Below, piece by piece: positions 18,605 to 27,732 of a stretch of 64,000 nucleotides of DNA. The number at the start of each line of letters is the position of its first letter. Within the stretch, counting starts at the first letter, position 1. The notes beneath the pieces are model-generated. The model did not search any database. It was not told the DNA's origin and saw only the letters and a list, made by a program, of their open reading frames with translations. The stretch lies in the NCBI GenBank assembly GCA_031277885.1, contig JAITLM010000193.1, positions 29,237 to 93,236 on the forward strand, written 5' to 3'. This DNA comes from Microbacterium sp. GTDB taxonomy: Bacteria; Actinomycetota; Actinomycetes; Actinomycetales; Microbacteriaceae. A program made the translations under genes and the position numbers.

Positions 18605-20442
18605 GCGACCGTCCGGTGACGACGTGGCGCACGGTCCAGCGGATCGTGCTGCCCGACGACGCCGTCCCTCCCGGAACACGGGATCTCTACGTGAGAGCGG
18701 AGGGCGAGGTGGAGATCCTCGGCCGCACCTCGCTCCGGCTGGCTGCGAACGCGCGCGTGTCGTTCGGGACGTACTTCGGGGGGCTCCCGCGCGTCGCGTG
18801 GACCGAGACCGCTGTCGACCGCCTTCGGCTCTCGCTGCGCATCGACGGCGCAGTGCGGATCCGGGTGCTCGGAACGGACGCGGGCGGCACTGTGCGGGAA
18901 CTCGCCGACAGGGTGGCATCCGGCGATTGGGCGTTCGATCTCCCGCTCGATGAGCGCTCCGCCGGATGGATCTGGTTCGAGGCCGAAGCGACGGAGTCGG
19001 CGATCCTCCACGACGCTCGCTGGTCGGCTCCGGAGCCGACCCGACCCGACGCGACCGTCTCGATCGCGATCACGACCTTCAACCGTGCCGATGACTGTGT
19101 GTCCCTGATCGCCCGCCTGGCATCGGATCCCACGGTCAAGGACAGGATCCTGCAAGTGGTCGTTGCCGATCAGGGCACCCAGCGCATCCGCAGCCACCCC
19201 GGCTTCGCGGAGGCGGCCGCGTCGTGGGGGGACGAGCTCCGCGTCATCGAGCAGGACAACCTCGGCGGGTCGGGAGGATTCAGCCGAGGGATGCTGGAAG
19301 CCGGCCGCACCGCCGCGAGTCACGTGCTGCTGCTCGACGATGACGTGAACTTGGAGCCAGAATCCATCATGCGCATGCTCGCTCGCGTCGAGCACGCGCC
19401 GGACGAGCCGCTGATCGGGGCGCATATGCTGCGGCTCACGGAACCGACCCGGCTTCATTCCTGGGGCGAGAGACTCGACCGGCGTCGCTTCTGGTGGGAG
19501 CCGGTGCATCCTGAGCTCGCCGGTCTCGACCTCGCCGTGGCGGGGCCCGATCGTCTGCCGATTCTGAGCGAGCCGTGCCCTGTCGATTTCAACGGATGGT
19601 GGATGTGCCTCATCCCGGTCTCGGTGATCCAGACGGAAGGGGCGTCTCTTCCGCTGTTCATCAAGTGGGATGACGCTGAGTACGGACTGCGTGCCGCGGA
19701 GAACGGGCACGCGACGATCACGCTGCCCGGTGCGGCGCTCTGGCACGTGCCGTGGACGGCCAAAGATGACGGGCTCGACTGGCAGGCCTACTATCAGTTG
19801 CGCAATCGGCTCGTCGCCGCTCTGATCCACTCACCGCATCGTCGTGGCGGTTCGTTGCTGCGGGACGTGCTGGCGCTCGATGTCAACCACGTGCTGTGCC
19901 TGCAGTACGGTTCCGCCGCGGTGCGGCGGCTCGCCATGCGCGATGTGCTCGGAGGGCCCGAGCATCTCGTGCCCGGGCTTCGGAGCGCACCGGGAAGAGT
20001 CAGGTCCGTGCTCGCCGAAGAGGGGCAGACTCTGAAGAACCGTGACGGGCTGTCCGTCGCAGAGACGGTGTCGCTGCCGGTTGCGCCCCGGGGCGCTGCG
20101 GCTTCCGCGGGACGACTTTTGCGCGTCCTTTCCCATCAGCTCCGCCGATCGCCGCGCGCGACGGAGCTGACTCCGGAGCGCACGCTGATCGTCCTCCGAC
20201 GCGAGCACGGCAAGTGGTGGTCTCTCGGACTGGTCGATGAGGCGTTCCTGCAGAGTGCTGCCGGAGTCAGTGGATTTCTGCTCAGACGCGATCGGCGCGC
20301 AGCGGCGAGGCATCTCCTGGGAGCAGGCCGCGCCGTGCTCGAGTTGTGGTGGAAGTGGCCCGCGCTGGCGCGGCGCTACCGTGCTGACGCGCGATCGCTC
20401 TCGAGCGCCGAGACCTGGTCCTCCGTCTTCGACGACTCGTAG
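18601..20442 (+). CDS. GlfT2-like galactofuranosyltransferase
   Basis: A 613-aa bifunctional-type UDP-Galf transferase, close to the 637 aa of mycobacterial GlfT2. It has an N-terminal beta-sandwich-like region, then a GT2 core with AITTFNRADDC, DNLGGSGGFSRGM, metal-binding DDD (246-248), FNGWWMCLIP, the WDDAEYGLRA catalytic base region and LPGAALWHVPW with the expected metal-ligand His. In mycobacteria the family polymerises alternating beta-1,5/1,6 galactofuran. With glf at 31176 this argues for a Galf polymer here. The start is the ATG overlapping the previous stop. It overlaps the convergent DUF2142 gene by 67 nt. Confidence 0.88.
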   Translation: MSDRPVTTWRTVQRIVLPDDAVPPGTRDLYVRAEGEVEILGRTSLRLAANARVSFGTYFGGLPRVAWTETAVDRLRLSLRIDGAVRIRVLGTDAGGTVRELADRVASGDWAFDLPLDERSAGWIWFEAEATESAILHDARWSAPEPTRPDATVSIAITTFNRADDCVSLIARLASDPTVKDRILQVVVADQGTQRIRSHPGFAEAAASWGDELRVIEQDNLGGSGGFSRGMLEAGRTAASHVLLLDDDVNLEPESIMRMLARVEHAPDEPLIGAHMLRLTEPTRLHSWGERLDRRRFWWEPVHPELAGLDLAVAGPDRLPILSEPCPVDFNGWWMCLIPVSVIQTEGASLPLFIKWDDAEYGLRAAENGHATITLPGAALWHVPWTAKDDGLDWQAYYQLRNRLVAALIHSPHRRGGSLLRDVLALDVNHVLCLQYGSAAVRRLAMRDVLGGPEHLVPGLRSAPGRVRSVLAEEGQTLKNRDGLSVAETVSLPVAPRGAAASAGRLLRVLSHQLRRSPRATELTPERTLIVLRREHGKWWSLGLVDEAFLQSAAGVSGFLLRRDRRAAARHLLGAGRAVLELWWKWPALARRYRADARSLSSAETWSSVFDDS

Positions 20443-21962
20443 TCGGCGTCTGCCGCCGGGGCGGACGACGCGCCGGCATCGGCAACCTCCGTCTCCGCTT
20501 CGTCGCCGTACTGACGGTTGGCACAGAGGAGTCCGGCGAGGAGCAGGGCGAACGCCACGGAGCCGATCAGCCACACTCCCATCGGAGACGGCGCCCATCC
20601 CCACCACCACTCGGCGTGCGAACCAGGATCCAGGCTCGTCTTGTCGAGACCGGTGGTGTAGCGCTGGATGTTGATGTGCAGGGAAACCGCATTGGTGAGC
20701 GCCAGAGCCGCAGCGGCGACGATCAGCGGCCAGCCGCGCCATAGGGTCGCGGCCCTCTCGCTCGCCGCGGACACGCCGAGGGCGATGATCATCAGCGGCA
20801 TGATGTAGCGGGGCTGCACCCCTTCGCCGACGTGCGCGCCGGACTGCCACAGAATGTAGAACGGCACGAACCACATCGCGGCGAGCGCGGCGAGCGACGC
20901 CACGACACGACGGCGCGTTGCGCCGTGAAGGCCGGCGAGCAGCACGAAGCCGAAGACGGCGGAGCCGAGCACCCACACGACGGAGGGGACGCCGGTGTCG
21001 AACCATCCGAGCGGCCAGTAGCCGAAGATGCCGATCCACAGACTCGGGATGTCGAGCACGTTCCGGACGAGCTCCCCGCCGCTGAGGCGTGCGCCGTATC
21101 CGCCGAGTCCTCCTGTAGCGGCGCTGCTCTGCGTCGCGGAGAAGTACAGGGCAACGCTGATGACGAGGATCGCCGCTCCACCGACGAGGGGAACGAGAAG
21201 GCCACGGCCACGGCGCAGACCGAGCCAGAGAGCGATCATCGCGCCGAAGACGGCGAAGAGAGCGGAGTCCGCCCTCGCGCCCGCGCCGAGCACGGCGGCC
21301 AACACGGCGAGCGATGTCAGGACGATCGATTGCCTTCGTGTCGGAGCGATCAGAGCACCGTACAACGACACCCAAACGGTTGCGGCGGACAAGAGGGCCC
21401 AGGACGACGGATTCGTCGAGGCGAAGACGAACAACCCTAGAGGGACCGAGGCGGCGAGCACCGAGATGGTCAGTGCCGGCCGGAGGCGCCGGGGCAGGAA
21501 CAGGAAGACCGCTGTGATGAGGCCGACGGCGATGACCGAGTTCGCGAGGCGCATCGCGATCACGGACGCCGCCACATCCTTGCTCGCAAAGACGGACATC
21601 GCGCCGTAGAAGACAGGCGGGTACAGATGGTCGACGTTCGCGCGCTTGACGAGTGCGAGTCCGGGAGCGTTCCCGTTCCAGCAGCTCCCGCTGACGTCGG
21701 CATGCTGTGCTGCGCAGATCGCTTGGGCGACCGGGGCCGGCACCATTCGCTCCACCGACCCGGTGGTTCCGCCGGGTTCCTCGCAGAGTCCTGGACGATC
21801 GCCGAGACCGCACCAGATGGAGGCGAGATGGAAGTCATCGTCGGGGCTCGACCCGACTGCGGAGCTGAACGACCATGAGAACAGCGTCAGCACCGCGAGA
21901 AGCGGGATGGCGATGACAGCGGCCAGGCGCACGGAACGGGAGCGGGAACGCGATGGGGACAC
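20376..21962 (-). CDS. DUF2142 family integral membrane protein, second copy
   Basis: A 528-aa paralogue of the protein at 4573. The shared landmark S-S-P-D-D-D-F-H-L-A-S-I-W-C-G-L-G-D-R-P is nearly identical, and both have the Cys-bearing extracytoplasmic loop. About ten to twelve hydrophobic helices follow, then a polar acidic C-terminus. Its function is unknown; a GT-C-like role with lipid-linked donors is an inference from the family. The GTG start sits 6 nt after minus-strand TAGCAT, pointing to a leaderless mRNA. The last 67 nt overlap glfT2 on the opposite strand. Confidence 0.8.
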   Translation of the reverse strand: MSPSRSRSRSVRLAAVIAIPLLAVLTLFSWSFSSAVGSSPDDDFHLASIWCGLGDRPGLCEEPGGTTGSVERMVPAPVAQAICAAQHADVSGSCWNGNAPGLALVKRANVDHLYPPVFYGAMSVFASKDVAASVIAMRLANSVIAVGLITAVFLFLPRRLRPALTISVLAASVPLGLFVFASTNPSSWALLSAATVWVSLYGALIAPTRRQSIVLTSLAVLAAVLGAGARADSALFAVFGAMIALWLGLRRGRGLLVPLVGGAAILVISVALYFSATQSSAATGGLGGYGARLSGGELVRNVLDIPSLWIGIFGYWPLGWFDTGVPSVVWVLGSAVFGFVLLAGLHGATRRRVVASLAALAAMWFVPFYILWQSGAHVGEGVQPRYIMPLMIIALGVSAASERAATLWRGWPLIVAAAALALTNAVSLHINIQRYTTGLDKTSLDPGSHAEWWWGWAPSPMGVWLIGSVAFALLLAGLLCANRQYGDEAETEVADAGASSAPAADADYESSKTEDQVSALESDRASAR

Positions 21963-21968
21963 GCGTCC

Positions 21969-21974
21969 ATGCTA
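21969..21974 (-). promoter_or_regulatory. Candidate -10 for leaderless DUF2142 mRNA
   Basis: Minus-strand TAGCAT, 6 nt (ggacgc), then the GTG at 21962. Confidence 0.5.
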
Positions 21975-21981
21975 CCGATGT

Positions 21982-22006
21982 CGTCTGAAGGCCCTGCCTT
22001 CAGACG
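21982..22006 (-). terminator. Hairpin, likely terminator of gmd-rmd
   Basis: Perfect 11-bp inverted repeat (CGTCTGAAGGC / GCCTTCAGACG) with a 3-nt loop, about 73 nt after the rmd stop. It has no T-tract, as is common in high-GC actinobacteria. It also lies just upstream of the next gene's promoter, so it could insulate the two. Confidence 0.5.
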
Positions 22007-22078
22007 CGCGCGGGAGCCGCCACGGCAGGGACGACTCGGAGCCAGCACGTCGAGTCGCGAGCGGCGCTGGAGAGAGCG

Positions 22079-23014
22079 TCAGGCGGACTCGGTGTCCAGG
22101 CCCTTCACGAAGTCGGCAATGGCGGTCAGCGGTGTCCGCCGGGGTGACCATCCCAGCTCGTCGTGCAGACGTCGGCTGGAGCCGATGACCTCGGGAAGAT
22201 CAGTGGGACGCCACCGATCCGGATCCGCCACGAGGGACGGGATGTCGCGGCCCATCGTTTCGCACAAGAGCGCGAGGATCTCCGCTCCCGACAGGGAGCG
22301 CCCAGTGCTGACGTTGTAGGTGGTGTTTCGCAGAGTGGTGGCGTCGATGAGATCGAGATAGGCGTGGGCGATATCCCGCACATCCGTGTAGTCGCGCCTG
22401 GTGGTGAGGTTTCCGACGGCCAGAGGCGCGTCGGCGGGAAGCGCATCCAGCGCTGCGCGGAGGTCGGGGACGAGAAATCCCGGCGCCTGACCAGGACCGA
22501 TGTGGTTGAAGGGCCTTGCGACGATGGCGTCGACGCCGCGCCGACGGTAGTAGTCGGCCTGCTGCTCGACGAGGATCTTGCTGACCGCGTACGGCGAACT
22601 CGCGGCGAGAGGGGAGTCCTCGGTGAGCGGCACGGCACCGCCTCCGGCGTACACGCCACCGGTGCTGACGACCACGACGCGGCCCCGGATCGCGCCGGCG
22701 ATCGCGGCTTCCCCGACGGCGGTCATCATGGCGCTGTTCGCGGTGATGTAGCGCTGCGGATGCGCAAAGGAGGGACCGACGGCGGCGAGCCCCGCAAGAT
22801 GGATCGCGGCATCGGCCGTCAGACCGTCAGGCCAGTCCTCTCGCAGATCGGCAATGTGCCAGGACGTCAGACGCTCCCGTCCGGGCCACGACACGTCGGC
22901 GTGCATCACCGCGTGGACATCGTAGCCGCGATCGAGCGCGTCCGCGATGACGTGCCGTCCAACGAAACCCGAAGCGCCGGTGACGACGATCGAACGCTTC
23001 TGAACCGTCGTCAT
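22079..23014 (-). CDS. rmd: GDP-4-keto-6-deoxy-D-mannose reductase (RMD type)
   Basis: Reduces the product of the adjacent Gmd, most simply to GDP-D-rhamnose. The 311-aa SDR enzyme has GASGFVGRHV, IHLAGLAAVGPSF (typical of RMD), VVSTGGVYAG and YAVSK. The ending TAIADFVKGL matches the RMD layout. The start codon overlaps the gmd stop by 4 nt. A 4-epimerising reductase (6-deoxy-talose) or an incidental use of the fold cannot be excluded from sequence, but the neighbour supports this call. Confidence 0.82.
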   Translation of the reverse strand: MTTVQKRSIVVTGASGFVGRHVIADALDRGYDVHAVMHADVSWPGRERLTSWHIADLREDWPDGLTADAAIHLAGLAAVGPSFAHPQRYITANSAMMTAVGEAAIAGAIRGRVVVVSTGGVYAGGGAVPLTEDSPLAASSPYAVSKILVEQQADYYRRRGVDAIVARPFNHIGPGQAPGFLVPDLRAALDALPADAPLAVGNLTTRRDYTDVRDIAHAYLDLIDATTLRNTTYNVSTGRSLSGAEILALLCETMGRDIPSLVADPDRWRPTDLPEVIGSSRRLHDELGWSPRRTPLTAIADFVKGLDTESA

Positions 23015-24003
23015 CGGGCGTGGACGGCCTCGAGCGCGAGGTCGTTCCTCACCATAAGGGAGACCAACCCCTCGAATGACGTCTCACGGCGCCAGCCGAG
23101 CACCCGCTCGGCCTTCTCCGGGTTGCCAAGCAGGATGTCGACCTCCGCAGGGCGCATGAAGGCCGGGTCCTGCACGACGTACGGGCGCCAGTCGTCGATC
23201 CCGACCTCGGCGAATGCGCCAGTGAGGAAGTCCTCGATCGAATGGGTCTCACCGGTCGCGAGCACGAAGTCGTCAGGTTCGTCGTGCTGCAGCATCTGCC
23301 ACATACCGCGGACGTAGTCGCCGGCATATCCCCAGTCGCGCTTCGGATACAGGTCACCGAGAACGATCTTGTTCTGCAGCCCGAGCTTGATCCGGGCCAC
23401 AGCCTGAGTGATCTTGCGAGTGACGAACTCGGGGCCTCGATGCTCTCCCTCATGGTTGAAGAGGATGCCGCAGGAGACGAACATGCCGTAGCTCTCCCGG
23501 TAGTTCCGCGCGATCCAATGACCGTACAGCTTGGCCACACCGTACGGGCTGCGCGGGTGGAACAGGGAGTTCTCGTCGTAGCCGCTGCCGGGGCGGTTAT
23601 AGTCGAGGCCGCCGAACATCTCCGACGTCGAGGCCTGGTAGACGCGCGTGGTCTCGGCGCGCCCCGTGACGCGCACCGCCTCCAGAATGTTCAGGACGCC
23701 CTTGCCCGTGACATCGGCGGTGAGGGAGGGGTTCTTGAACGAATAGCCGACGTGGCTGATGGCTCCGAGGTTGTACAGCTCCGTCGGGTCCGAGTCCTCG
23801 ACGGCCCGCACAAGCGCGGCCGGATCGGTGAGGTCTCCCTCGAGCAGACGGACTGCGGGGAAGGCGGCCTCGAACGCCGTGCGCTTCGGATTGTTCTGAC
23901 CGCGGATGAGGCCGTAGACCGTGTACCCGTTCTTGAGGAGCTGCTCGGCGAGATGATGCCCGTCCTGGCCAGTAATCCCTGTCACCAATGCGCGCTTGCT
24001 CAC
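23011..24003 (-). CDS. gmd: GDP-mannose 4,6-dehydratase
   Basis: Converts GDP-D-mannose to GDP-4-keto-6-deoxy-D-mannose. The 330-aa protein begins SKRALVTGITGQDGHHLAEQL, carries YQASTSEMFG with the catalytic Thr/Ser-Glu, SPYGVAKLYGHWI and LFNHEGEHRG, all classic Gmd motifs. The GTG at 24003 is chosen because GGAGGAGAA lies 7-8 nt upstream; the frame stays open much further but has no homologous sequence. It is first in the gmd-rmd operon and divergent from the GT2 at 24202. Confidence 0.93.
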   Translation of the reverse strand: MSKRALVTGITGQDGHHLAEQLLKNGYTVYGLIRGQNNPKRTAFEAAFPAVRLLEGDLTDPAALVRAVEDSDPTELYNLGAISHVGYSFKNPSLTADVTGKGVLNILEAVRVTGRAETTRVYQASTSEMFGGLDYNRPGSGYDENSLFHPRSPYGVAKLYGHWIARNYRESYGMFVSCGILFNHEGEHRGPEFVTRKITQAVARIKLGLQNKIVLGDLYPKRDWGYAGDYVRGMWQMLQHDEPDDFVLATGETHSIEDFLTGAFAEVGIDDWRPYVVQDPAFMRPAEVDILLGNPEKAERVLGWRRETSFEGLVSLMVRNDLALEAVHAR

Positions 24004-24088
24004 GACTACTTCTCCTCCGGGGTGATCCTGTGCGATGCGGGCGCAGTCGCCGACACGAGGCGTGTCGGGATCGCTCGACGCGCCCCAC

Positions 24089-24094
24089 ACACTA
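24089..24094 (-). promoter_or_regulatory. Candidate -10 of gmd-rmd
   Basis: Minus-strand TAGTGT, giving a leader of about 80 nt that carries the GGAGGAG ribosome binding site. Confidence 0.35.
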
Positions 24095-24186
24095 CCAGCG
24101 GCGATTCCCGCGGATGCTGAGCCGGATCGGTGTCGGAACACGGTGGCGGCCCTGACGCTCGGCTCGGCCCGGGGAATCTGCCTCGA

Positions 24187-24192
24187 TAGACT
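24187..24192 (+). promoter_or_regulatory. Candidate -10 with near-leaderless start
   Basis: TAGACT followed by 9 nt and the ATG at 24202, so the predicted leader is only 2-3 nt. No ribosome binding site is visible. Confidence 0.4.
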
Positions 24193-24201
24193 GGCGACAC
24201 T

Positions 24202-24939
24202 ATGACGCAGACTCCTGACACCGTTCTGGTGATCGTGCCGGCCTGGAACGAGGAGCGCAACGTCGGCAACACGGTGCGCGAGATCCTCGCCACCGGACGT
24301 GACTATCACGTCGCGGTGATCGACGACGGCTCGGTCGATGCCACCTCCCGCGTCGCCAGGGATGCGGGAGCCAAGGTCCTCACCTTGCCCTTCAACCTGG
24401 GTGTCGGGGGAGCCATGCGCACCGGATTCACGTACGCACAGCGCAAGGGCTATCGGCGAGCGATCCAGGTCGATGCCGACGGACAGCATAATCCTGCAGA
24501 CATCGAGCGAGTACTCGAGGGCCTCGCGGATGCGGACATCTCGATCGGAGCGCGATTCAGCGAGGTAGGGGACTACAAGGTCCGCGGACCCCGGCGATGG
24601 GCGATGGTCGTGCTCGCGGGGATCGTCTCGCGCGTCGCGCACACACGGCTCACCGACGTCACGAGCGGATTCCGGGCCGCGAACTCGCGGGCGATCGACC
24701 AGTATGTGCGCTACTACCCGGCCGAATATCTGGGGGACACCCTGGACTCCCTCGTCGTCGCGTGCCATGCCGGTCTTACGGTGACGCAGGTTCCTGTCGC
24801 AATGCGACCCCGTGTGCATGGCACGCCGAGCCAGGGGCCGATCGGCTCGACGATCTATCTCGCCCGATCCGTACTCGCCCTGGGACTCGCGCTGCTGCGA
24901 CGTCCTCGCCCGCCCCGCCGTGCGGAGGAGACAGCATGA
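24202..24939 (+). CDS. Glycosyltransferase family 2, DPM1-like
   Basis: A 245-aa transferase of the dolichyl/polyprenyl-phosphate sugar synthase type. It has VIVPAWNEERNV, AVIDDGSVDAT, NLGVGGAMRTGF, QVDADGQHNP (the DxD-like metal site) and ITSGFRA-type DVTSGFRA. Such enzymes usually load a sugar onto undecaprenyl phosphate at the inner membrane face. Its neighbours, a DUF2304 protein and a flippase-like protein in one overlapping operon, form a recurrent trio consistent with flipping and use of a lipid-linked sugar. The DUF2142 proteins are possible consumers (inference). Confidence 0.85.
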   Translation: MTQTPDTVLVIVPAWNEERNVGNTVREILATGRDYHVAVIDDGSVDATSRVARDAGAKVLTLPFNLGVGGAMRTGFTYAQRKGYRRAIQVDADGQHNPADIERVLEGLADADISIGARFSEVGDYKVRGPRRWAMVVLAGIVSRVAHTRLTDVTSGFRAANSRAIDQYVRYYPAEYLGDTLDSLVVACHAGLTVTQVPVAMRPRVHGTPSQGPIGSTIYLARSVLALGLALLRRPRPPRRAEETA

Positions 24940-25334
24940 TCGCCATCACCGGAGTCGTCCTGGCGCTCGCGATGCTCGTGATCGTCACGACGTTGCTGCT
25001 GACCCGACGCCTACGGGAGAAGTACGCGGCGCTGTGGATCATCATCGGCCTAGGGATGTTGATCCTGGGGGCCTTCCCTGGTCTCCTTTTGGGGCTCACA
25101 TCGGCATTCGGTGTGGTCCTGCCGGCGAACCTGCTTTTCGCCATGGCGATCCTTCTGCTTCTTGGCGTTGCGCTCCACCTGTCGTGGGAGCTCTCCCAGG
25201 CTGAGGATGAGATACGTCGCGCGGCGGAGGAGCTCGCGATCCTGCGCGCCGACCACGACGGCCTTGCCGGTCGCATCGAGGCGCTGGAGTCCGGCGAAAG
25301 CAAGTCCCCGGGTGTCTCGTCCGGCGATGACTGA
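24936..25334 (+). CDS. DUF2304 family small membrane protein
   Basis: A 132-aa protein with three hydrophobic segments (near the N-terminus, about 32-50 and 53-73), then a charged coiled-coil-like tail (QAEDEIRRAAEELAILRADHDGL region). This is the DUF2304 layout, found almost always beside DPM1-like GT2 genes. It may be a small partner or flippase for the polyprenyl-linked sugar; no activity is established. It overlaps the gene before by 4 nt and the gene after by 8 nt. Confidence 0.8.
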   Translation: MIAITGVVLALAMLVIVTTLLLTRRLREKYAALWIIIGLGMLILGAFPGLLLGLTSAFGVVLPANLLFAMAILLLLGVALHLSWELSQAEDEIRRAAEELAILRADHDGLAGRIEALESGESKSPGVSSGDD

Positions 25335-26562
25335 CCAGGCACGGCCCGTCGGCGGCCTGAGGACGGTCCTGCTCGCGACCGTCCTCGCCGGCGGGATCGG
25401 ATACCTCATCCAGGCCGTCGTCCCGCCTCTGCTGGCAAAGGGCGACTACCTCGGTTTCACGACCTTCTGGTCTGCGACCTACCTCATCGTGTCGTGTCTC
25501 GCAGGGGTGCAGCAGGAACTCACCCGTGCTTCGCACTCGGGGCCGGACGGCAGCGGCTATCGCCTGTGGCGTGTGTTCGCCGTGGCCGTCGCGCTCATCG
25601 CCGCGGTGGCCGTCGCCGCGATCTTCACCGTGATCGGGCCTCGGATCTTCCCGTCCGACACCGTCTCGCTGGTGCTCGCCATTTCGGTCGCCGCCTTCGG
25701 ATACAGTCTGATCGCGGCAGTGAGCGGGGCCCTGTACGGAATTCAGGACTGGCGTGGTGTGGGCGGCATGACCATCTCTGACTCGGTGATCCGGGCGGTA
25801 ACCCTCGCGCTGGCCGTTCTGCTGGGCGGGAGCGCCACTCTGATGGGGTGGGCTGTCGCGGTGCCCTTCCTTATCGCCGTGCTTCTGATCTGGGTATGGC
25901 GTGGCAAGGGGATCTCCCGTCATCTTCAGCTCGATGTGGGAATGGCCCGGCTGTTCCGAAACACTTCCGCGACGCTCCTCGCATCACTGGCGACCGGCGC
26001 TCTGATCAGCGGTCTGCCCCTGCTGCTGCGCGTGCTCGCACCGGATGCCGGGGAGGGCCTGCTTGCTTCGCTGGTCCTGGTCATCTCACTCACGCGTGCT
26101 CCGCTGGTCGTGCCGCTCGTCGCTCTGCAGGGCTATCTGCTCGTGCACTTCAGGGAGAGTCGGCGTCACGCCGCGGTCGTCCTGCGCTGGATCGGTGCCC
26201 TGCTTGTCGCGGTCGCCGTGCTGTCCGCGCTCTCCGCGTGGTTGGGACCGCTCATCCTGCACGCCATCTACCCCGGATTCGATCCTCTCCCCGGGACGGT
26301 CTTCGCCGCGATCGTCGCCAGCGCGGGGCTCACCGGAGTGCTCTGCGTCACGGGCCCCGCGTTGCTCGCCGCGAGCAGACATCGCTGGTATGTCGCGGGC
26401 TGGATGCTCAGCGCGCTCGGCACGGTCGTCCTCTTGTCCATCCCGGGCGACGCGCTGGCGCGCATCCTGATCGCGCTGGTCTTCGCCCCGGTGGCGGGGG
26501 CTGTGGTGCACACGATAGGCCTCGCGCGCACGAAGACCACCGCGCCGAGCCACGTCGACTGA
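25327..26562 (+). CDS. Flippase-like polytopic membrane protein (Wzx/MOP type)
   Basis: A 411-aa protein with about twelve hydrophobic helices, the size and layout of lipid-linked oligosaccharide flippases. The first helices include GGIGYLIQAVVPPLLAKGDY. No short signature motif defines the family, so the call rests on topology and on its position after a GT2 and DUF2304. The ATG at 25327 starts 8 nt inside the upstream gene (ATGACTGA); a longer reading frame to 25111 would overlap that gene by over 200 nt. It converges on the glycosyltransferase at 26615. Confidence 0.7.
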   Translation: MTDQARPVGGLRTVLLATVLAGGIGYLIQAVVPPLLAKGDYLGFTTFWSATYLIVSCLAGVQQELTRASHSGPDGSGYRLWRVFAVAVALIAAVAVAAIFTVIGPRIFPSDTVSLVLAISVAAFGYSLIAAVSGALYGIQDWRGVGGMTISDSVIRAVTLALAVLLGGSATLMGWAVAVPFLIAVLLIWVWRGKGISRHLQLDVGMARLFRNTSATLLASLATGALISGLPLLLRVLAPDAGEGLLASLVLVISLTRAPLVVPLVALQGYLLVHFRESRRHAAVVLRWIGALLVAVAVLSALSAWLGPLILHAIYPGFDPLPGTVFAAIVASAGLTGVLCVTGPALLAASRHRWYVAGWMLSALGTVVLLSIPGDALARILIALVFAPVAGAVVHTIGLARTKTTAPSHVD

Positions 26563-26563
26563 G

Positions 26564-26604
26564 GCACGGAGACTCGGTTGCGACCGACCCGGGGGTTTCC
26601 GTGC
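26564..26604. terminator. Hairpin between convergent genes
   Basis: GCACGGA (26564-26570) pairs with TCCGTGC (26598-26604), and an inner CGGT-tgcg-ACCG hairpin lies within. It sits between two convergent stops (26562 and 26615) and could serve both strands. Confidence 0.4.
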
Positions 26605-26614
26605 GAGGCGTTCT

Positions 26615-27721
26615 CTAGGTACGCGAGAAATCGCGCAGTGCGGCTTCGAAGACGGCACGCGTCTCGCGCGCCGTGCGCTGCCAGGTGAACAGTTTCGCCT
26701 GCTCGAAGCCAGCGGCGACCATGTCGGCGACGAGCACCGGATCCGAGGAGATCCGCGCGAGCAGGTCTGCGATGGACTGATCATCCGACGGGTCGAAATA
26801 GCGTGCGGCGTCTCCGCCGACATAGCGGTGCACCTCGATGTCGCTGAGAAGCGCGGGGATCCCGGCAGCCATCGCTTCGATCGTCGGGAGCGAGAATCCT
26901 TCCGCGAATGAGGGGATCGCCAACGCGGTCGCTGTCGAATAGAGGTGCGCGATCTCGGCGTCGTTCACCCATCCTCGGAGGTCGATCCATCGTCCGACTT
27001 GGAGCTCGTCGACGAGCGGGGCCAGCGGGTCCTCTCCGCGGCCGCCCGTGATCACGATGCGCGGTCTCTCAGGTTCGGGCAAGAGCGCGACGGCGCGGAT
27101 CAGCGCCCCCCAATTCTTGTGCGGCCGGCGGTTCCCCATCGCGAGGATCAGTGGTCCTTCGGTGCCGGCCAGCGTACGGTCGACGTTCTCGGGCGATTGA
27201 CCGGCGAGAGGCGTGACATCGATGCGGTCGGCGGGGACGCCCAGATACTTCACGAGCTCGTTCTTCGATGTCGGGCTGATCGTGGCGATCCGGGTGGCAT
27301 TGCGGGAGGTCTGCTTCTCCATCCACTTCACCGGCTCGGTGTACAGCGGCGTGGTCATCAGCTCCGGGTGGCTCCAATAGAGCATGTCATGCATCGTGAC
27401 GACAGCGGGCATCTTCGTACGGCGCGGGCCGAGGGTCGCGGGGGAGTGCACGAGGTCCGCGCGTTCGCGCACCGCCGCGCGCGCCACCTGCGTGAGTTCG
27501 CCCCAGGCCCAGGCGAACCTGTTCTCGCCGCTGATCCCGGACTCCACAATCCTCCCGGGGAACCAGGACAGGTCTAGCTTCGCGCCCTCTTTCGAGATGA
27601 AGCCGACGTACTCCCAGTCGCCGGGCATGGTCCCGAGAGTGCGGTAGAGCTCCCTGGCATATGTCTCCATTCCACCTTTGGTGCCGGTGTAGGAGAGGAG
27701 ATCGACGAGGACGCGGGGCAT
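26615..27721 (-). CDS. Glycosyltransferase family 4
   Basis: A 368-aa GT-B enzyme. It starts MPRVLVDLLSYTGTKGGMETYARELY (glycine-rich acceptor-side loop), has TMHDMLYW, ATISPTSKNELVKYLGV and LAMGNRRPHKN, then ALAIPSFAEGFSLPTIEAM with the E-x7-E nucleotide-sugar site and GIPALLSDIEVHRYVGGDAARYFDP. This is the mannosyl/rhamnosyltransferase-like subgroup. It is the last gene of a four-gene minus-strand set and starts 11 nt after the acyltransferase stop. Donor unknown. Confidence 0.88.
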   Translation of the reverse strand: MPRVLVDLLSYTGTKGGMETYARELYRTLGTMPGDWEYVGFISKEGAKLDLSWFPGRIVESGISGENRFAWAWGELTQVARAAVRERADLVHSPATLGPRRTKMPAVVTMHDMLYWSHPELMTTPLYTEPVKWMEKQTSRNATRIATISPTSKNELVKYLGVPADRIDVTPLAGQSPENVDRTLAGTEGPLILAMGNRRPHKNWGALIRAVALLPEPERPRIVITGGRGEDPLAPLVDELQVGRWIDLRGWVNDAEIAHLYSTATALAIPSFAEGFSLPTIEAMAAGIPALLSDIEVHRYVGGDAARYFDPSDDQSIADLLARISSDPVLVADMVAAGFEQAKLFTWQRTARETRAVFEAALRDFSRT

Positions 27722-27732
27722 CGGAGCAAGCC

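Noticed and set aside
18601-20442. Chitin or hyaluronan synthase-type GT2 assignment
   Set aside because: The GGSGGF, DDD, WDDAEYGLRA and LWHVPW pattern and the N-terminal beta domain fit GlfT2 much better.
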